A DNA stretch of 64,000 bases from Candidatus Zixiibacteriota bacterium (lineage in GTDB: Bacteria; Zixibacteria; MSB-5A5; GN15; FEB-12). Below the pieces are notes generated by a model. That model did no database searches and was not told where the DNA came from. It saw nothing but the letters and a program-made list of their open reading frames with translations. The first letter of the stretch is position 1; every line of letters begins with the position of its first letter. The position numbers and the translations under genes were made by a program. The stretch covers positions 132,122 to 196,121 of the forward strand of contig JAJRSF010000033.1 in NCBI GenBank assembly GCA_024278935.1. Direction: 5' to 3'. Positions 1 to 9,698 of this stretch are shown in pieces.

Positions 1-117
1 GATTTACATTTAAGCTATGCAACAATACGGAACCATGTACATCATATTCTTTCAAAGTTGAAAGTGCATTCAATTGTAGAAGCAATAGCTTTTAATTTAC
101 TTAAGAAGAAAAAATGA
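1..117 (+). CDS. C-terminal end of a LuxR/GerE-type HTH regulator (5' truncated by window)
   Basis: An open frame enters from the left edge and ends at TGA 115-117, giving 38 residues. They read like the recognition helix and last helix of a GerE/LuxR domain: LSYATIRNHVHHILSKLKV followed by HSIVEAIAFNLL and a lysine tail. In NarL/FixJ-type regulators this part binds DNA, with the S-x-x-T-I/V-x-x-H-V helix in the major groove. The receiver or sensor part would lie outside the window, so the signal is unknown. The fragment is too short for the usual ORF length cutoffs, but the motif match is good. Confidence 0.75.
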   Translation, partial: DLHLSYATIRNHVHHILSKLKVHSIVEAIAFNLLKKKK

Positions 118-274
118 ACCATAAATATTTTAATATTTTTACGATTGTCAGTCCCAGCCCGCAGGAGTACAACCTGAGATCGGTAACAGTTTAACCCGAA
201 CACATAGATAACACTTTTATGAGTTTCGGAGGTTGGTCTTCAGTTTCAATAATTCATCAATGTGAGCAACCCGA

Positions 275-1342
275 CTATTCTTCTTCTAGCTCAGCACCAT
301 ACGATAGACTTAATTTCCCACTAACATAAACATTTACCCCTGAACCATATCCAATGCCAATAAGAACATCCAAAATCCCGTCATCATTTAAATCAGCGAC
401 ATCAGTCGAAAACTGATAACCTGATAAATGATTAAAGTGTGCACGAATATTAGTTCTTGACCATTATATAGAACTATCGGTTACAGTGTACTTATAATAA
501 TAAATCGTATTATGCGTACCTAAAATAGCATCCAAATTACCATCAGAATCAACATCCGCAAAAGTTGGAAAGACATCAATTCTTTCTGTTAGATTCCAAT
601 CAAATAAATCAATATTTAGCAAATTAAAAACAGCATTATTTTTGGTCCCATCATTTTGATATTGCAGGATTCCAATTTTTCCGCCTTCAAGGTCTGTTTC
701 ACTATATGCAACAACTAAATCAAGATCATCATCTCCATCGAAATCTACAAATTCTGGTTTACCCAATCCCATATTCGGAATATTTATAAACGAGTCTGTA
801 ACAAATTCAAACGCTGCAAGCTCAGGTGTACCTATGTTTCTATAGAAATAAATTTTACCTTCCGGGGTATCCGAGAAAGGTCCTACGGTATAATATGTTC
901 CAATGAACAAATCATAATCACCATCATTATCAATATCAGCAAAAGAAGGTGCCGCAGATCGTCCAACATCAATTAAATTAAAACTATCGGTTACATGAGA
1001 AAACAATGGAATTTTTGAAGAACCTATATTTTCATAAAAAGAAATTCTGCCCCACCATTCACCAACAAACAAATCTAAGTCACCATCATTATCAATATCA
1101 ATAAGTTCAGGAACAGCATAAAGCCCAACGTCGATTATTTCTTGATTTTCCTCTGTGACAAATCCAAACGGTACCAGTGTCCAATTTATTGGGGTAATTT
1201 CCGGTGATGTCGGAAGTGCCTTTCGTGAATTAGAATCACATCCTAAGATAATCAAGATAGGAAATATTAAAACCATACATAGACATATAAAGTTTTTTTT
1301 CATTTCAATAGATACCTTACTGTTTTTACTATTTTTATACAT
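275..1342 (-). pseudogene. FG-GAP/VCBS-repeat lipoprotein, interrupted by an in-frame TAA
   Basis: A secreted repeat protein with several calcium-loop-like FG-GAP/VCBS repeats (DIDNDGDLDLFVG, DIDNDGDYDLFIG, DFDGDDDLDLVVA, DVDSDGNLDAILG), typical of beta-propeller surface proteins. The N-terminus is a lipoprotein signal (ICLCMVLIFPILIILGC). I start at 1342 because GAGGG lies just upstream; the ATG at 1303 is an alternative. TAA at 464-466 stops the frame, but reading on gives 62 more codons with another repeat (DLNDDGILDVLIG) before TAG at 275-277, so the true gene is longer than its first ORF. No binding partner can be inferred. A pseudogene or a sequencing error are both possible. Confidence 0.7.
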
Positions 1343-1503
1343 AAAGCCCTCGCCATTAAAATACCAATTCAAATTTATCTCTATTTTAAGATACAACTGA
1401 TTTTGAAAATAGACAAACTAATAATTGTTAATACGGGGTTGACAGACGCCATCGATAGAGTGTATTTAAGATTCAATTTTACAAATAAAAGTAAATTGGA
1501 ATA

Positions 1504-1530
1504 GAAACCCACTCCAAGGAGGGGCTACCT
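1504..1530 (+). repeat. Intergenic palindromic repeat, family A, copy 1
   Basis: GAAACCCACTCC-AA-GGAGGGGCTACC, an imperfect palindrome preceded by TTGGAATA. The same element, in one orientation or the other, occurs near 1820, 42243, 51876, 54891 and 55922, always between genes. This copy has one mismatch in the stem. Confidence 0.75.
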
Positions 1531-1819
1531 AGTTGTCATTTCTAATTATCTTTGTAGGGTTCTGGCATGCCTCAACCTAATGTTGTACCGACAGGGCATT
1601 GCCCTGTCTAGGAGGAACAGGCAGGCCAGTTCCCTACAAAACAAACACACCCCTTAATCCCCTCTTTTTAGAGGGGAACAGCTTGTAGACTGGTAATCAA
1701 TTGTAACAATTTATGCCTTTGAATAATTTTTTATATATTAAATCTCTTCTCTAAACCACCCCTTGCTTGACAAGGGATCCAGTATGAACGGTTCGTTTTG
1801 CGAAACAGAAATATGAATT

Positions 1820-1846
1820 GAAACCCACCCCAAGGGGTGGGCTACC
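1820..1846 (+). repeat. Intergenic palindromic repeat, family A, copy 2 (perfect stem)
   Basis: The core CCCACCCCAAGGGGTGGG is a perfect 8-bp inverted repeat around AA, flanked by GAAA on the left and CTACC on the right as in the other copies. Confidence 0.8.
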
Positions 1847-2308
1847 TACTTTGAGATATGATTGGCGAATCCACACCACTCCTTTCCGTGCTTGGCACGG
1901 AATCCAGTGCGGTAACATATTTAAGCAACTGTTCGATTTATCAAAGTATTCTCCCTAATGTCATCCCCAATTCTACAGATGTCATTCCTCACTTTCACAA
2001 CATAACCAACGCAAATTCACACTCACTCTGGTTAATATGGTGCTTAATAATTTTAAGAAATTGATTTAACTAAATCAGGCAAAGCCTGTCGAAAAACGAA
2101 CCCATTTTGCTGTAAGTTTATACAAATGATAAGATTACAAGGAAATGCCTTGACTTTCAAAGGCCAGCAGAGCATTTTTATAAAAAACTGTTGCACTTCA
2201 AATGTGAATGCAGCCTCCGGCTAAAGCTGGTGAGGAGTTCAAAACATGAGATTGCCACGGCGACAAGTCACAATGTGACAAGTTGCCTCGCAATGACAGA
2301 GAGTCGGT

Positions 2309-2354
2309 GCATACTTCGACTTCGCTCACAACCTGCAGGTTGGTCAGCATGACA
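2309..2354 (+). repeat. Intergenic repeat, family C, copy 1
   Basis: Begins GCATACTTCG, ends CAGCATGAC, with the palindrome ACCTGCAGGT inside. Related elements lie at 13618-13648 and 26275-26309, where the centre is CACCTAGGC. All three are intergenic. Confidence 0.55.
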
Positions 2355-2424
2355 GATTATAAAAAGACTGGTTCCCAGCCTGCGCTGGGATGACATTAGA
2401 GTAGATACTTCGACAAGTTCTGTT

Positions 2425-2476
2425 AACAATGGCAGAACCACTAAAGAGCTTTTAAGCTCGTTGGGTTCTTCCCTAC
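2425..2476 (-). repeat. Intergenic hairpin repeat, family B, copy 1
   Basis: Contains GGCAGAACC, then GAGCTTTTAAGCTC (itself palindromic), then GGGTTCTTCCCTAC. The GAACC/GGTTC arms can pair around the inner palindrome. A nearly identical element is at 6242-6294. Read on the minus strand it starts GTAGGG, like the hairpin at 55824-55856. Confidence 0.7.
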
Positions 2477-2523
2477 GATACTATTTACAGTTTCATGACA
2501 ATTAGAGAAATATAATAAGAAAA

Positions 2524-3063
2524 TCAATCTGTATATAAAGTAAAAGATTTTGAATCATCTCTATACATATGCCATTTGTGAGATAGCGGAATTATTTTAT
2601 CTTTTACATATGTACGAATATATAAAGTCACCCAAATAGTATCAACTGATTCAGGTAAACTCATTTCACTAAAACGGTATATAAAAAACATCGAATCAAG
2701 TTTTTTTCTCTCAGGATTGCTTTGCTTTACTACTTTAGTTGAATTCATAAAAGGATACTTTATTTCAAGACTATCTAATTTAGTTCCCAACACAGAAGCT
2801 AGAGACTTTACTTTATAACTTCCTCCGTCACTAACAGAAAAATATGTTTGATAAACATCACCGTAATATCCTTTTGAGGTCCTCTCTCCTTCAAATCTAA
2901 GCCAAATAGAACATGAATCATCACCAGCTGCAAATTCCCAATTGTTAGAGTTCATATCTGTAAAACCTTTGAAATAAGCAAAGCAACTACCAATAATCAT
3001 TGGTATACTTATTAATACAGGAAGTACTAAAATGTATTTTATTTTTTTAGATATCTTTTTCAT
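2524..3063 (-). CDS. Small putative lipoprotein of unknown function
   Basis: 179 residues. The N-terminus has lysines, a hydrophobic stretch and a lipobox-like IGSC around residues 24-27, suggesting a lipidated protein outside the inner membrane. The rest is soluble and mildly beta-rich in appearance (SIWLRFEGERTSKGYYG, TIWVTLYIRTYV). I recognise no family. It stands alone between the repeat-filled gap and the next minus-strand gene (39-nt gap), and no strong ribosome binding site is visible before the ATG. The reading frame is clean, so it is probably a real gene. Confidence 0.6.
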   Translation of the reverse strand: MKKISKKIKYILVLPVLISIPMIIGSCFAYFKGFTDMNSNNWEFAAGDDSCSIWLRFEGERTSKGYYGDVYQTYFSVSDGGSYKVKSLASVLGTKLDSLEIKYPFMNSTKVVKQSNPERKKLDSMFFIYRFSEMSLPESVDTIWVTLYIRTYVKDKIIPLSHKWHMYRDDSKSFTLYTD

Positions 3064-3102
3064 ACATTAAAATCTAATTGATATCAGGATCAATTTTCTT
3101 TA

Positions 3103-4365
3103 TCAGGTTTTGCGTTCTTTTTTCTTGGCGGCAGGAAATAATATATTATTGAGTATCAAGCGGTAGCCGGGAGAGTTCTTATGCAGTCGCAACTCGGTAG
3201 GAGGGTCTGAAACCATATGGCGATAATCTTCGGGGTCATGTCCTGCTAAAAATGTAAAAGTCCCTCTTCCTAGATTGCCATGAATATACCTGACTTCATC
3301 GTAGTTATCAGGTTGTCCTAAAATCGTTACATGTTTTTTCAAATATGATTTCCGCCATGCCGTCGACTGCCCCATAAACCCATCAACAGTATTGGTGTGG
3401 CACTGGGTCAGCATAGTTGGAATCGGGTCAAGTTTTGGAGAGAACTCAAAGAGGAAAAAATAATCTTCCTGTGCGATCGGAAACCGAATCTGACGTTCGG
3501 GGTAAGTGTCAATATCAGAATGACGGTAGAGCATCGGGTTGGTTGTAATTTTAAAATTTTCAAAGGCAAACGTCTTTGAGAAATCAAGATGGTCGGCACA
3601 TCCCGGGTCTATCGGATCATTGTCAAACTCACGAGGAACAATGTCGACACCCTCGGCAGAAAGAGCAATATCAAAAGTTTCAGGAGCCGAACACATCGAG
3701 AACAAAAACCCGCCACGCCGAACATAATCATAAATCGTCTTGGCAACATCGAGTTTCATACGCGATACTTTTGTATATCCAAGTTTTTGAGCCATCTCTT
3801 CGTGTGTCTTGACATCGGCCTGATACCAAAGTTGGGTGCGGAATGCGGAGTAAAATTTGCCGTACTGTCCTGTGTAATCTTCATGATGCGAGTGCAGCCA
3901 ATCGTACTCTTCCAAGCGACCGGTAAGTACGTCTTCATCCCAAATAATCTCGTATGGTATTTCAGCATACGTAAGTGCTAGCGTCACGGCATCATCCCAT
4001 GGTTGGTTTGATGGTGGCGAATAGACGGCAATCTTGGGTGCTTTTTCTAGTTCGACCCGCTCCATATTTTCAACTTCGATAATGCGTAAGATATCAGCAA
4101 TCTGCCCCTCGGTAACTTTTTCGTACGTCACCCCCATGAGCAGACAAAGCTCGGTAGTTGCTGTTGAATAGTCTAGCAAAAACGCACCGCTTTTAAAATT
4201 AAGCAGCCAGTTTGCTTTGTCGCCATTTTCAAGTGATTTAAAAACAACGCCGTACGCTTTGAGATGATCGTTTTGAGTGTCGTCCATCGGAATCAAAATC
4301 CCGGCAGAAAATGCTGAGATCGGAAACAAAAGCAGTAGTATGAGAGTTATTATTTTCATCTTCAC
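3103..4365 (-). CDS. Secreted conserved protein of the family often labelled asparagine synthetase B in Bacteroidota
   Basis: 420 residues with a clear signal peptide (MKMKIITLILLLLFPISAFSAG) and then ILIPMDDTQNDHLKAYGVVF, a start I associate with a secreted family in Bacteroidota relatives. Some databases call that family asparagine synthetase B, but the exported location and absence of an N-terminal catalytic Cys make the name doubtful. Visible features include a PYEIIWDEDVL segment followed by DWLHSHHEDYTGQYGKF, GGFLFSMCSAPETFD, and HGNLGRGTFTFLAGHDPEDYRH, which recall ThuA/GATase-like folds. It lies 37 nt downstream of lepA and may be cotranscribed. The catalytic role is unknown. Confidence 0.6.
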   Translation of the reverse strand: MKMKIITLILLLLFPISAFSAGILIPMDDTQNDHLKAYGVVFKSLENGDKANWLLNFKSGAFLLDYSTATTELCLLMGVTYEKVTEGQIADILRIIEVENMERVELEKAPKIAVYSPPSNQPWDDAVTLALTYAEIPYEIIWDEDVLTGRLEEYDWLHSHHEDYTGQYGKFYSAFRTQLWYQADVKTHEEMAQKLGYTKVSRMKLDVAKTIYDYVRRGGFLFSMCSAPETFDIALSAEGVDIVPREFDNDPIDPGCADHLDFSKTFAFENFKITTNPMLYRHSDIDTYPERQIRFPIAQEDYFFLFEFSPKLDPIPTMLTQCHTNTVDGFMGQSTAWRKSYLKKHVTILGQPDNYDEVRYIHGNLGRGTFTFLAGHDPEDYRHMVSDPPTELRLHKNSPGYRLILNNILFPAAKKKERKT

Positions 4366-4402
4366 AATGCTCTTTATACAATAGAATTATAAAAAAGTTG
4401 TC

Positions 4403-6211
4403 TTACTTTTCAATTTGTAATGCGGCAAGGAATGCTTCTTGAGGGATTTCAACAGTGCCAAACTGTTTCATCCGCTTTTTACCTTTTTTCTGATTCTCAA
4501 GCAGTTTCCGTTTTCGAGAAATATCACCACCATAACATTTGGCGGTCACATTTTTACGCAGAGCTTTCACCGTTGAACGACTGATTACCCGATTACCAAT
4601 TGCTGATTGGATAGCGACATCATACATCTGACGAGGAATAAGTTTGCGGAGTTTTTCACACATCTGCATCCCCCATCTGTAGGAATGTTCACGATGAATA
4701 ATCACCGAGAGTGCATCAACAGGGTCGTTGTTCAGCAAGACATCGAGCTTGACCATGTCGGAACGTTTATAATACGGCATACCGTAATCAAACGAGGCAT
4801 AGCCACGGGTACAGGACTTGAGTTTATCATAAAAGTCAAAAATAATTTCAGATAGTGGAAACGAATACGAAAGCGATGCCCGCTTCGGAGAAAGATATTC
4901 AGTCGTTTTGTATTCACCACGACGTTCGGTGCCAAGCTTCATAATTGCACCGATATATTCATCGGGAACAATAATCGTGGCATCAACATACGGTTCTTCG
5001 ATACGTCCGATATCACCGGGTTCCGGCATTTTGGCAGGGTTGTCGACAACAGTAAGTTTATTTTCATCATATTTGTCAAAGATATGGTATTCAACATTTG
5101 GAACTGTGTTGATAATCATCTGGTCATGTTCACGCAAAAGTCGTTCGGTGATGATTTCCATATGCAGAAGTCCTAAGAAACCAACACGGAATCCAAAGCC
5201 TAAGGCGGTATATGTTTCGGGAGTAATTGTCAATGAAGAATCGTTCAGTTTTAGTTTATCTAAAGCATCACGAAGGTCTGAAAATTTTTCAGCAACTGCT
5301 GGATATAAACCAGAGAAGACCATCGGTTTTACATCAATAAAACCGCCGATAGCTTCATTGGTCGGGTTTTCAACTGTTGTCATCGTATCACCGATTTTTG
5401 TATCGGCAACATCTTTAATTGAGCCAAAGAAATAACCCACTTCACCGGCTGATAATTTTTTCTGTGGAACTTGATCTAGGCGTAAAAATCCAACTTCGTC
5501 GGCATCATATTCTTTTTGGGTCGAGAGAAATTTAATCTTTGTATCTTTATGTAAAGTACCGTTGATAATTCTTATTAATGGCATAACACCACGATAGGTG
5601 TCAAAGACAGAATCAAAGATCATTGCCTGAAGCGGAGCATTTGGGTCTCCAACAGGTGCCGGAACTCCAGCGATAATTGCTTCGAGAACATCGGAAATAC
5701 CTTCGCCTGTTTTTGCAGAGCATTTGATAACTTCATCCGGGTCGCATCCTAAGAGATCGACAATTTCTAAAGTCACCCGATCAGGGTCAGCAGCGGGAAG
5801 GTCGATTTTATTTACGATAGGAATAATTTCTAAATCATTTTCCATTGCCAAGTAGAGATTCGAAAGAGTTTGTGCTTCGATTCCCTGGGCAGCATCAACA
5901 ACAAGGATAGCACCCTCGCAAGCAGAGAGTGAACGACTTACTTCATAGGTAAAATCAACATGCCCCGGAGTATCAATCAGATTGAGTTGGTAGGTATTGC
6001 CATCGTTCGCTTTATAGTCAAGTCGAATAGCGTGCGCTTTGATTGTAATTCCACGTTCACGTTCTAAATCCATCGAGTCAAGGATTTGCGCTTTCATCTC
6101 ACGATTAGAAATAGTTTGCGTTTCTTGCAGGAGTCTATCCGCCAGCGTAGATTTACCATGATCAATATGGGCGATGATAGAGAAATTCCGAATTTTATTT
6201 AAATCAGCCAC
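4403..6211 (-). CDS. lepA: Elongation factor 4 (LepA), ribosome back-translocating GTPase
   Basis: 602 residues, the usual LepA length. G1 is AHIDHGKS (residues 14-21), G3 DTPGH, G4 NKID. The diagnostic C-terminal tail is present: [35 protein letters not shown] and [20 protein letters not shown]. LepA binds stalled ribosomes and promotes back-translocation or assembly. The start MADLNK fits the conserved beginning just before [15 protein letters not shown]. Odd residues compared with what I know of the family are [14 protein letters not shown] (usually no Cys, and E or H at the end) and [10 protein letters not shown] (usually RETVKALRK). A repeat-bearing 237-nt gap separates it from cdaA upstream. 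Confidence 0.97.
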   Translation of the reverse strand: MADLNKIRNFSIIAHIDHGKSTLADRLLQETQTISNREMKAQILDSMDLERERGITIKAHAIRLDYKANDGNTYQLNLIDTPGHVDFTYEVSRSLSACEGAILVVDAAQGIEAQTLSNLYLAMENDLEIIPIVNKIDLPAADPDRVTLEIVDLLGCDPDEVIKCSAKTGEGISDVLEAIIAGVPAPVGDPNAPLQAMIFDSVFDTYRGVMPLIRIINGTLHKDTKIKFLSTQKEYDADEVGFLRLDQVPQKKLSAGEVGYFFGSIKDVADTKIGDTMTTVENPTNEAIGGFIDVKPMVFSGLYPAVAEKFSDLRDALDKLKLNDSSLTITPETYTALGFGFRVGFLGLLHMEIITERLLREHDQMIINTVPNVEYHIFDKYDENKLTVVDNPAKMPEPGDIGRIEEPYVDATIIVPDEYIGAIMKLGTERRGEYKTTEYLSPKRASLSYSFPLSEIIFDFYDKLKSCTRGYASFDYGMPYYKRSDMVKLDVLLNNDPVDALSVIIHREHSYRWGMQMCEKLRKLIPRQMYDVAIQSAIGNRVISRSTVKALRKNVTAKCYGGDISRKRKLLENQKKGKKRMKQFGTVEIPQEAFLAALQIEK

Positions 6212-6241
6212 AGGCTAAAGTATCCTTTATAAATTATTAAC

Positions 6242-6294
6242 AACAAATGGCAGAACCTTTTAAAAGCTTTTAAGCTCGTTGGGTTCTTCCCTAC
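6242..6294 (-). repeat. Intergenic hairpin repeat, family B, copy 2
   Basis: GGCAGAACC, then AAAAGCTTTTAAGCTC, then GTTGGGTTCTTCCCTAC; almost the same as 2425-2476. It lies in the 237-nt gap between cdaA and lepA. Confidence 0.7.
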
Positions 6295-6448
6295 AATAAC
6301 AAACCAAACATATAGAAAAAACTGCTTCATTCATATAAAAACGCCCGACAAATCTTGCCGGGGAATTACTGTAATCGGCTTTTGTAATACATCTAACAGG
6401 TGGCAAAGATAGGTAAAAGTGGACGATTTGTCAATTCTGACTTTTTGC

Positions 6449-7210
6449 TTATTTTTTCAGATATTCAGCTAACCGATCTTTGAATTCTGACTTATCAATA
6501 TCAGTTTTTAAGACACCATCAAAAGCAATCGAAATCTTACTTGTTTCCTCAGAAACGACCACGACCACAGCATCGGAAAGTTCACTCACGCCAATAGCAG
6601 CTTTGTGCCTCATGCCATAAAGCTTTCGATACCTTGGGTTTGTTGTGAGGGGCAATGAACAGGCGGCGGCAATAATATAGTCACCCGAAATTATAACAGC
6701 TCCATCGTGTAAGGGCGTATATGGAGTAAACAGAGTGATGAGCATTTCGGATGAGATATTGGCATTGAGTTCTTTGCCGGATTCGGCGTAATTTCTAAGT
6801 CCTGTTCTTTTTTCGAGTACTATCAATCCGCCATAGCGAAGTTCTGAAAGACGCTGCACGGCTCGGTTGACTTCTTCAAGAGATTTTCGTTGTTCCAAAG
6901 TTACGAACCGACGGAGAAATCTGTTTTGACCAAACTGAGCTAGGACTGAACGAAGTTCGGGTTGGAAAACTATGATAATAGCAATCAGTCCAAAAGTAGC
7001 CAGATTTGAAAAGAGCCAGGTGAGTCCTTCAAGTTGTAACCAATATGCTACAAATGAAACACAAGCGACCAGAAAGAGTCCGATAATAATTTGGACAGAA
7101 CGGGTTCCTTTGACCAGTTTGAGAATTTGAAAAATCACAAACGATACAATTAAAACATCGACAATATCTTTGAAACCAAAACTAATAAAATCAACTTGGA
7201 ATATATTCAT
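6449..7210 (-). CDS. cdaA: Membrane diadenylate cyclase CdaA (c-di-AMP synthase)
   Basis: 253 residues: three N-terminal membrane segments (about 16-34, 38-57, 66-85), then a DisA_N cyclase domain. The catalytic motif DGA is at 169-171 (LHDGAVIISG). The second motif is RHKAA at 201-205, where the family usually has RHRAA; a conservative change. The enzyme joins two ATP into cyclic di-AMP, which controls K+ and osmotic balance and wall stress. The ATG overlaps the folP stop by 4 nt, so the two are translationally coupled. The folP-cdaA pairing is common in FCB bacteria. A TrkA-domain K+ channel, a class of known c-di-AMP targets, lies 10 kb away. Confidence 0.95.
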   Translation of the reverse strand: MNIFQVDFISFGFKDIVDVLIVSFVIFQILKLVKGTRSVQIIIGLFLVACVSFVAYWLQLEGLTWLFSNLATFGLIAIIIVFQPELRSVLAQFGQNRFLRRFVTLEQRKSLEEVNRAVQRLSELRYGGLIVLEKRTGLRNYAESGKELNANISSEMLITLFTPYTPLHDGAVIISGDYIIAAACSLPLTTNPRYRKLYGMRHKAAIGVSELSDAVVVVVSEETSKISIAFDGVLKTDIDKSEFKDRLAEYLKK

Positions 7211-8088
7211 TTGAGCTCCATTAATGCTTGAGAAACTTTTAAGGCTTCAACCGTCTGATGTACATCGTGTACCCGTACAATATTTGCTCCATGCATCACA
7301 GCGATAACCGCCGATGCTATCGAACCACCGATTCGAGAGTCGGCATCTTTTGTTGAAGGGTGAATCATATCTATAAAAGATTTGCGTGATGTACCAATTA
7401 AAAGTGGTAGATTCAATTGTTTGTAATTTTCCAAGTCAGCCAGTATTGACAGATTATCAGAAAGTCTTTTACCAAAACCGATCCCCGGGTCGAGAATGAT
7501 TTTGGATTTATCAATTTTATTTGTAACAGCATAGTCTATTCGTTCTTTGAAGAATGAAATAATTTCATCGTTGACAGAATCATAGTTTGGACTGTCCTGC
7601 ATATTTTGTGGATTACCTCTCATATGCATGAGTATGACAGGCAGATTATTATCAGCGACAATTTTCGCCATATCGGGAGAGTTGCCAAATGAAGTTATAT
7701 CATTAACAATATCAGCACCTGCATCAACTGCTTTTTGAGCAACTTCGGACTTACAAGTATCTATCGCAATTGGAATATCTGTCTTTTTTCTTATGGCAGT
7801 AATAAGAGGAATGACACGCTTGAGTTCATCATCTACAGAAAGAGGTTCCGCTCCCGGTCTGCTTGATTCGCCACCGATGTCAATAATATCGGCACCTTCG
7901 GCAATCATCTGCTCTACCCGCTCACATGCTTTTTCAACCGAATCAAACTGCCCACCATCGGAGAATGAATCAGGGGTAGCATTAAATACACCCATAACAA
8001 GCGGTCGGCTCAGAGGCAACTGTTTCCCATTGGCGAGTTGGATTGCTTGTTTGATTTCTTCTTTTCTTACGTAAGTCTGTTTTGGCAT
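7207..8088 (-). CDS. folP: Dihydropteroate synthase
   Basis: 293 residues. Pterin-binding motifs are clear: VMGVFNATPDSFSDGGQF near residues 32-49, IDIGGESSRPGAEP near 70-83, then NDITSFG, LMHMRGNPQNMQ, LDPGIGFGK, and SRIGGSIASAV with IVRVHDV at the end. It joins p-aminobenzoate to the pterin pyrophosphate in folate synthesis and is the sulfonamide target. Two later folate genes (folB, folK) are in the window near 58 kb, so the pathway is split. It is the first gene of the folP-cdaA unit and is divergent from the sugar dehydrogenase-like gene. Confidence 0.97.
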   Translation of the reverse strand: MPKQTYVRKEEIKQAIQLANGKQLPLSRPLVMGVFNATPDSFSDGGQFDSVEKACERVEQMIAEGADIIDIGGESSRPGAEPLSVDDELKRVIPLITAIRKKTDIPIAIDTCKSEVAQKAVDAGADIVNDITSFGNSPDMAKIVADNNLPVILMHMRGNPQNMQDSPNYDSVNDEIISFFKERIDYAVTNKIDKSKIILDPGIGFGKRLSDNLSILADLENYKQLNLPLLIGTSRKSFIDMIHPSTKDADSRIGGSIASAVIAVMHGANIVRVHDVHQTVEALKVSQALMELK

Positions 8089-8273
8089 AACGTCTTTCTA
8101 CTTATAGTATTATATACTAGGTTTAGTAGTTCAAAAGCAAGGGGAAAGTGTGTGAAATTTATTTTCAATCTTTATGTTTATTTTCAATATTGGAAATTAA
8201 AAACTCAAACAAAGACTAATCTTGACCAATTTAAAAAATAGTATATATTGCTATACCTCACAAAAGGAGTTAC

Positions 8274-9692
8274 ATGAAAAATTATATCAAAATTCTATTT
8301 TTGTTTTTTTGCTTAACTTTAATAAGTAACCTGTCTCATAGAACTGTTCAAGCAGCCACGACTTTACATTTGGAAGTTGTTACGACAAATTTAAATTCAC
8401 CTGTTTTCCTGACTTCTCCCTCTAACGATAATCGCTTATTTATTGTAGAAGAACCGGGAAGGATACGAATACATGCCGATGGTTCTACTCTCGCAATTCC
8501 ATTTTTAGATATCACTCCTCAAGTGATATATGATGGTGAACGAGGGTTACTCGGATTAACCTTTCATCCTGATTACGCAAATAACGGATTTTTCTATTTG
8601 AATTATACGACCTTGATTAACAGCCAGACATATTCTCGGATTTCACGTTTTACAGTTGATTCTTTAAATCCAAATATTGCTGACACATCATCTGAAGAGA
8701 TATTATTACCATTGCTCCAACCGTTTAATAACCATAACGGTGGGATGTTGGCATTTGGTGCTGATGGTTATTTGTACGCAGGATTTGGTGATGGTGGGAG
8801 TGGAGGTGATCCAAACAACAATGGTCAAAACGGAGAAAATTTATTTGGTACAATTATCCGATTAGATATTAATGGAATCCTTCCATATGCAATTCCACCA
8901 GACAATCCATTTGTAAACAATAACTCATTCTTAGATGAAATTTGGGCTTATGGGTTGAGAAACCCATGGCGGTTCTCATTTGATCGATTAAATTCTGATC
9001 TCTACATCGGCGATGTTGGGCAGAATTTACTTGAAGAAATAGATGTACAATTATCAAGTAGTACAGGTGGCGAGAATTACGGATGGCGACTTAAAGAGGG
9101 GTCGAATTGTTTTAATCCTCTGACAAATTGTGAAGATGGTGTCACAGTAATAGATCCAATATATGAATATACTCATAGCGGAGGTCATTGTTCAGTAACC
9201 GGCGGTTATGTGTATAGAGGCAGTTGTTTGCCTGAATTTCAAGGAATGTATTTTTTCGCAGATTTTTGTACGAGTAAAATCTGGTCGTTTAAAAGCATAA
9301 ATGGAATTCTTTCAGAATTTACCGACTATACTCCGACTTTATCACCAAGTTTGATTGCATCTTTCGGGGAAGATAGTAACGGAGAAATATATATCATAAG
9401 TTTGAACGGGACTGTGTATCGAATAGTTCCAGAAGGTGGAGCAACAGTGTGTAATTCTTCGGAATGTTGCCAAGGGATCCGTGGTAATGTTGACAATGAT
9501 ATTTTAGATGCAGTAGATATTTCTGATTTGATTTACATTGTCGATTTTATTTTCACAAACGGACCTGATCCGGCTTGCACCGAAGAAGCAAACGCTGATA
9601 GTGATGCTTTAGAAGCAATAGATATTTCTGATTTAATATATATTGTAGATTTTATTTTTACAGGTGGACCAGCACCGATTGATTGCCCATAA
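8274..9692 (+). CDS. Secreted PQQ-type glucose/sorbosone dehydrogenase-like protein with dockerin-like C-terminus
   Basis: 472 residues. Signal peptide at 1-28, then a six-bladed soluble glucose dehydrogenase/HHIP-like propeller: RLFIVEEPGRIRI, GERGLLGLTFHPDY, NHNGGMLAFGADGYLYAGFGDGG, WAYGLRNPWRFSFD, IGDVGQNLLEEID. From about residue 400 there are two dockerin-like calcium-binding repeats (VDNDILDAVDISDLIYIVDF and ADSDALEAIDISDLIYIVDF), each followed by GP-rich loops. Dockerins dock to cohesins in scaffolded surface systems; no cohesin gene is visible here. AAAGGAG sits 9 nt before the ATG. The substrate is unknown. It ends 6 nt from the convergent DUF3857 gene. Confidence 0.85.
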   Translation: MKNYIKILFLFFCLTLISNLSHRTVQAATTLHLEVVTTNLNSPVFLTSPSNDNRLFIVEEPGRIRIHADGSTLAIPFLDITPQVIYDGERGLLGLTFHPDYANNGFFYLNYTTLINSQTYSRISRFTVDSLNPNIADTSSEEILLPLLQPFNNHNGGMLAFGADGYLYAGFGDGGSGGDPNNNGQNGENLFGTIIRLDINGILPYAIPPDNPFVNNNSFLDEIWAYGLRNPWRFSFDRLNSDLYIGDVGQNLLEEIDVQLSSSTGGENYGWRLKEGSNCFNPLTNCEDGVTVIDPIYEYTHSGGHCSVTGGYVYRGSCLPEFQGMYFFADFCTSKIWSFKSINGILSEFTDYTPTLSPSLIASFGEDSNGEIYIISLNGTVYRIVPEGGATVCNSSECCQGIRGNVDNDILDAVDISDLIYIVDFIFTNGPDPACTEEANADSDALEAIDISDLIYIVDFIFTGGPAPIDCP

Positions 9693-9698
9693 AAATTT

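Larger units (their letters stand above)
1397..2523. other. 1.1-kb gene-free stretch packed with short palindromic repeats
   Basis: No convincing gene is present; the small ORFs here have no family features. The stretch is a mosaic of short inverted-repeat elements: two copies of the CCCACCCCAAGG family (near 1504 and 1820), one GTAGGG/GAACC element (2425-2476), one GCATACTTCG element (2309-2354), and further hairpin-like pieces such as CTTGACAAGGGATCCAGT (1767), GCTTGGCACGGAATCCAGTG (1891) and CCAGCCTGCGCTGGGATGAC (2374). Several recur elsewhere in the window, so this looks like an accumulation site for intergenic repeats. Confidence 0.7.

Noticed and set aside
1858-2064. 68-codon plus-strand ORF in the repeat-filled gap
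   Set aside because: It runs through recognisable intergenic repeat pieces, has no family features and no ribosome binding site.
4908-5435. 175-codon ORF antisense to lepA
   Set aside because: lepA is fully conserved here; the antisense frame is a shadow rich in Ser/Ile with no motif. The same applies to the antisense frames over the adaptor gene (29357-29953) and the kinase/regulator genes.
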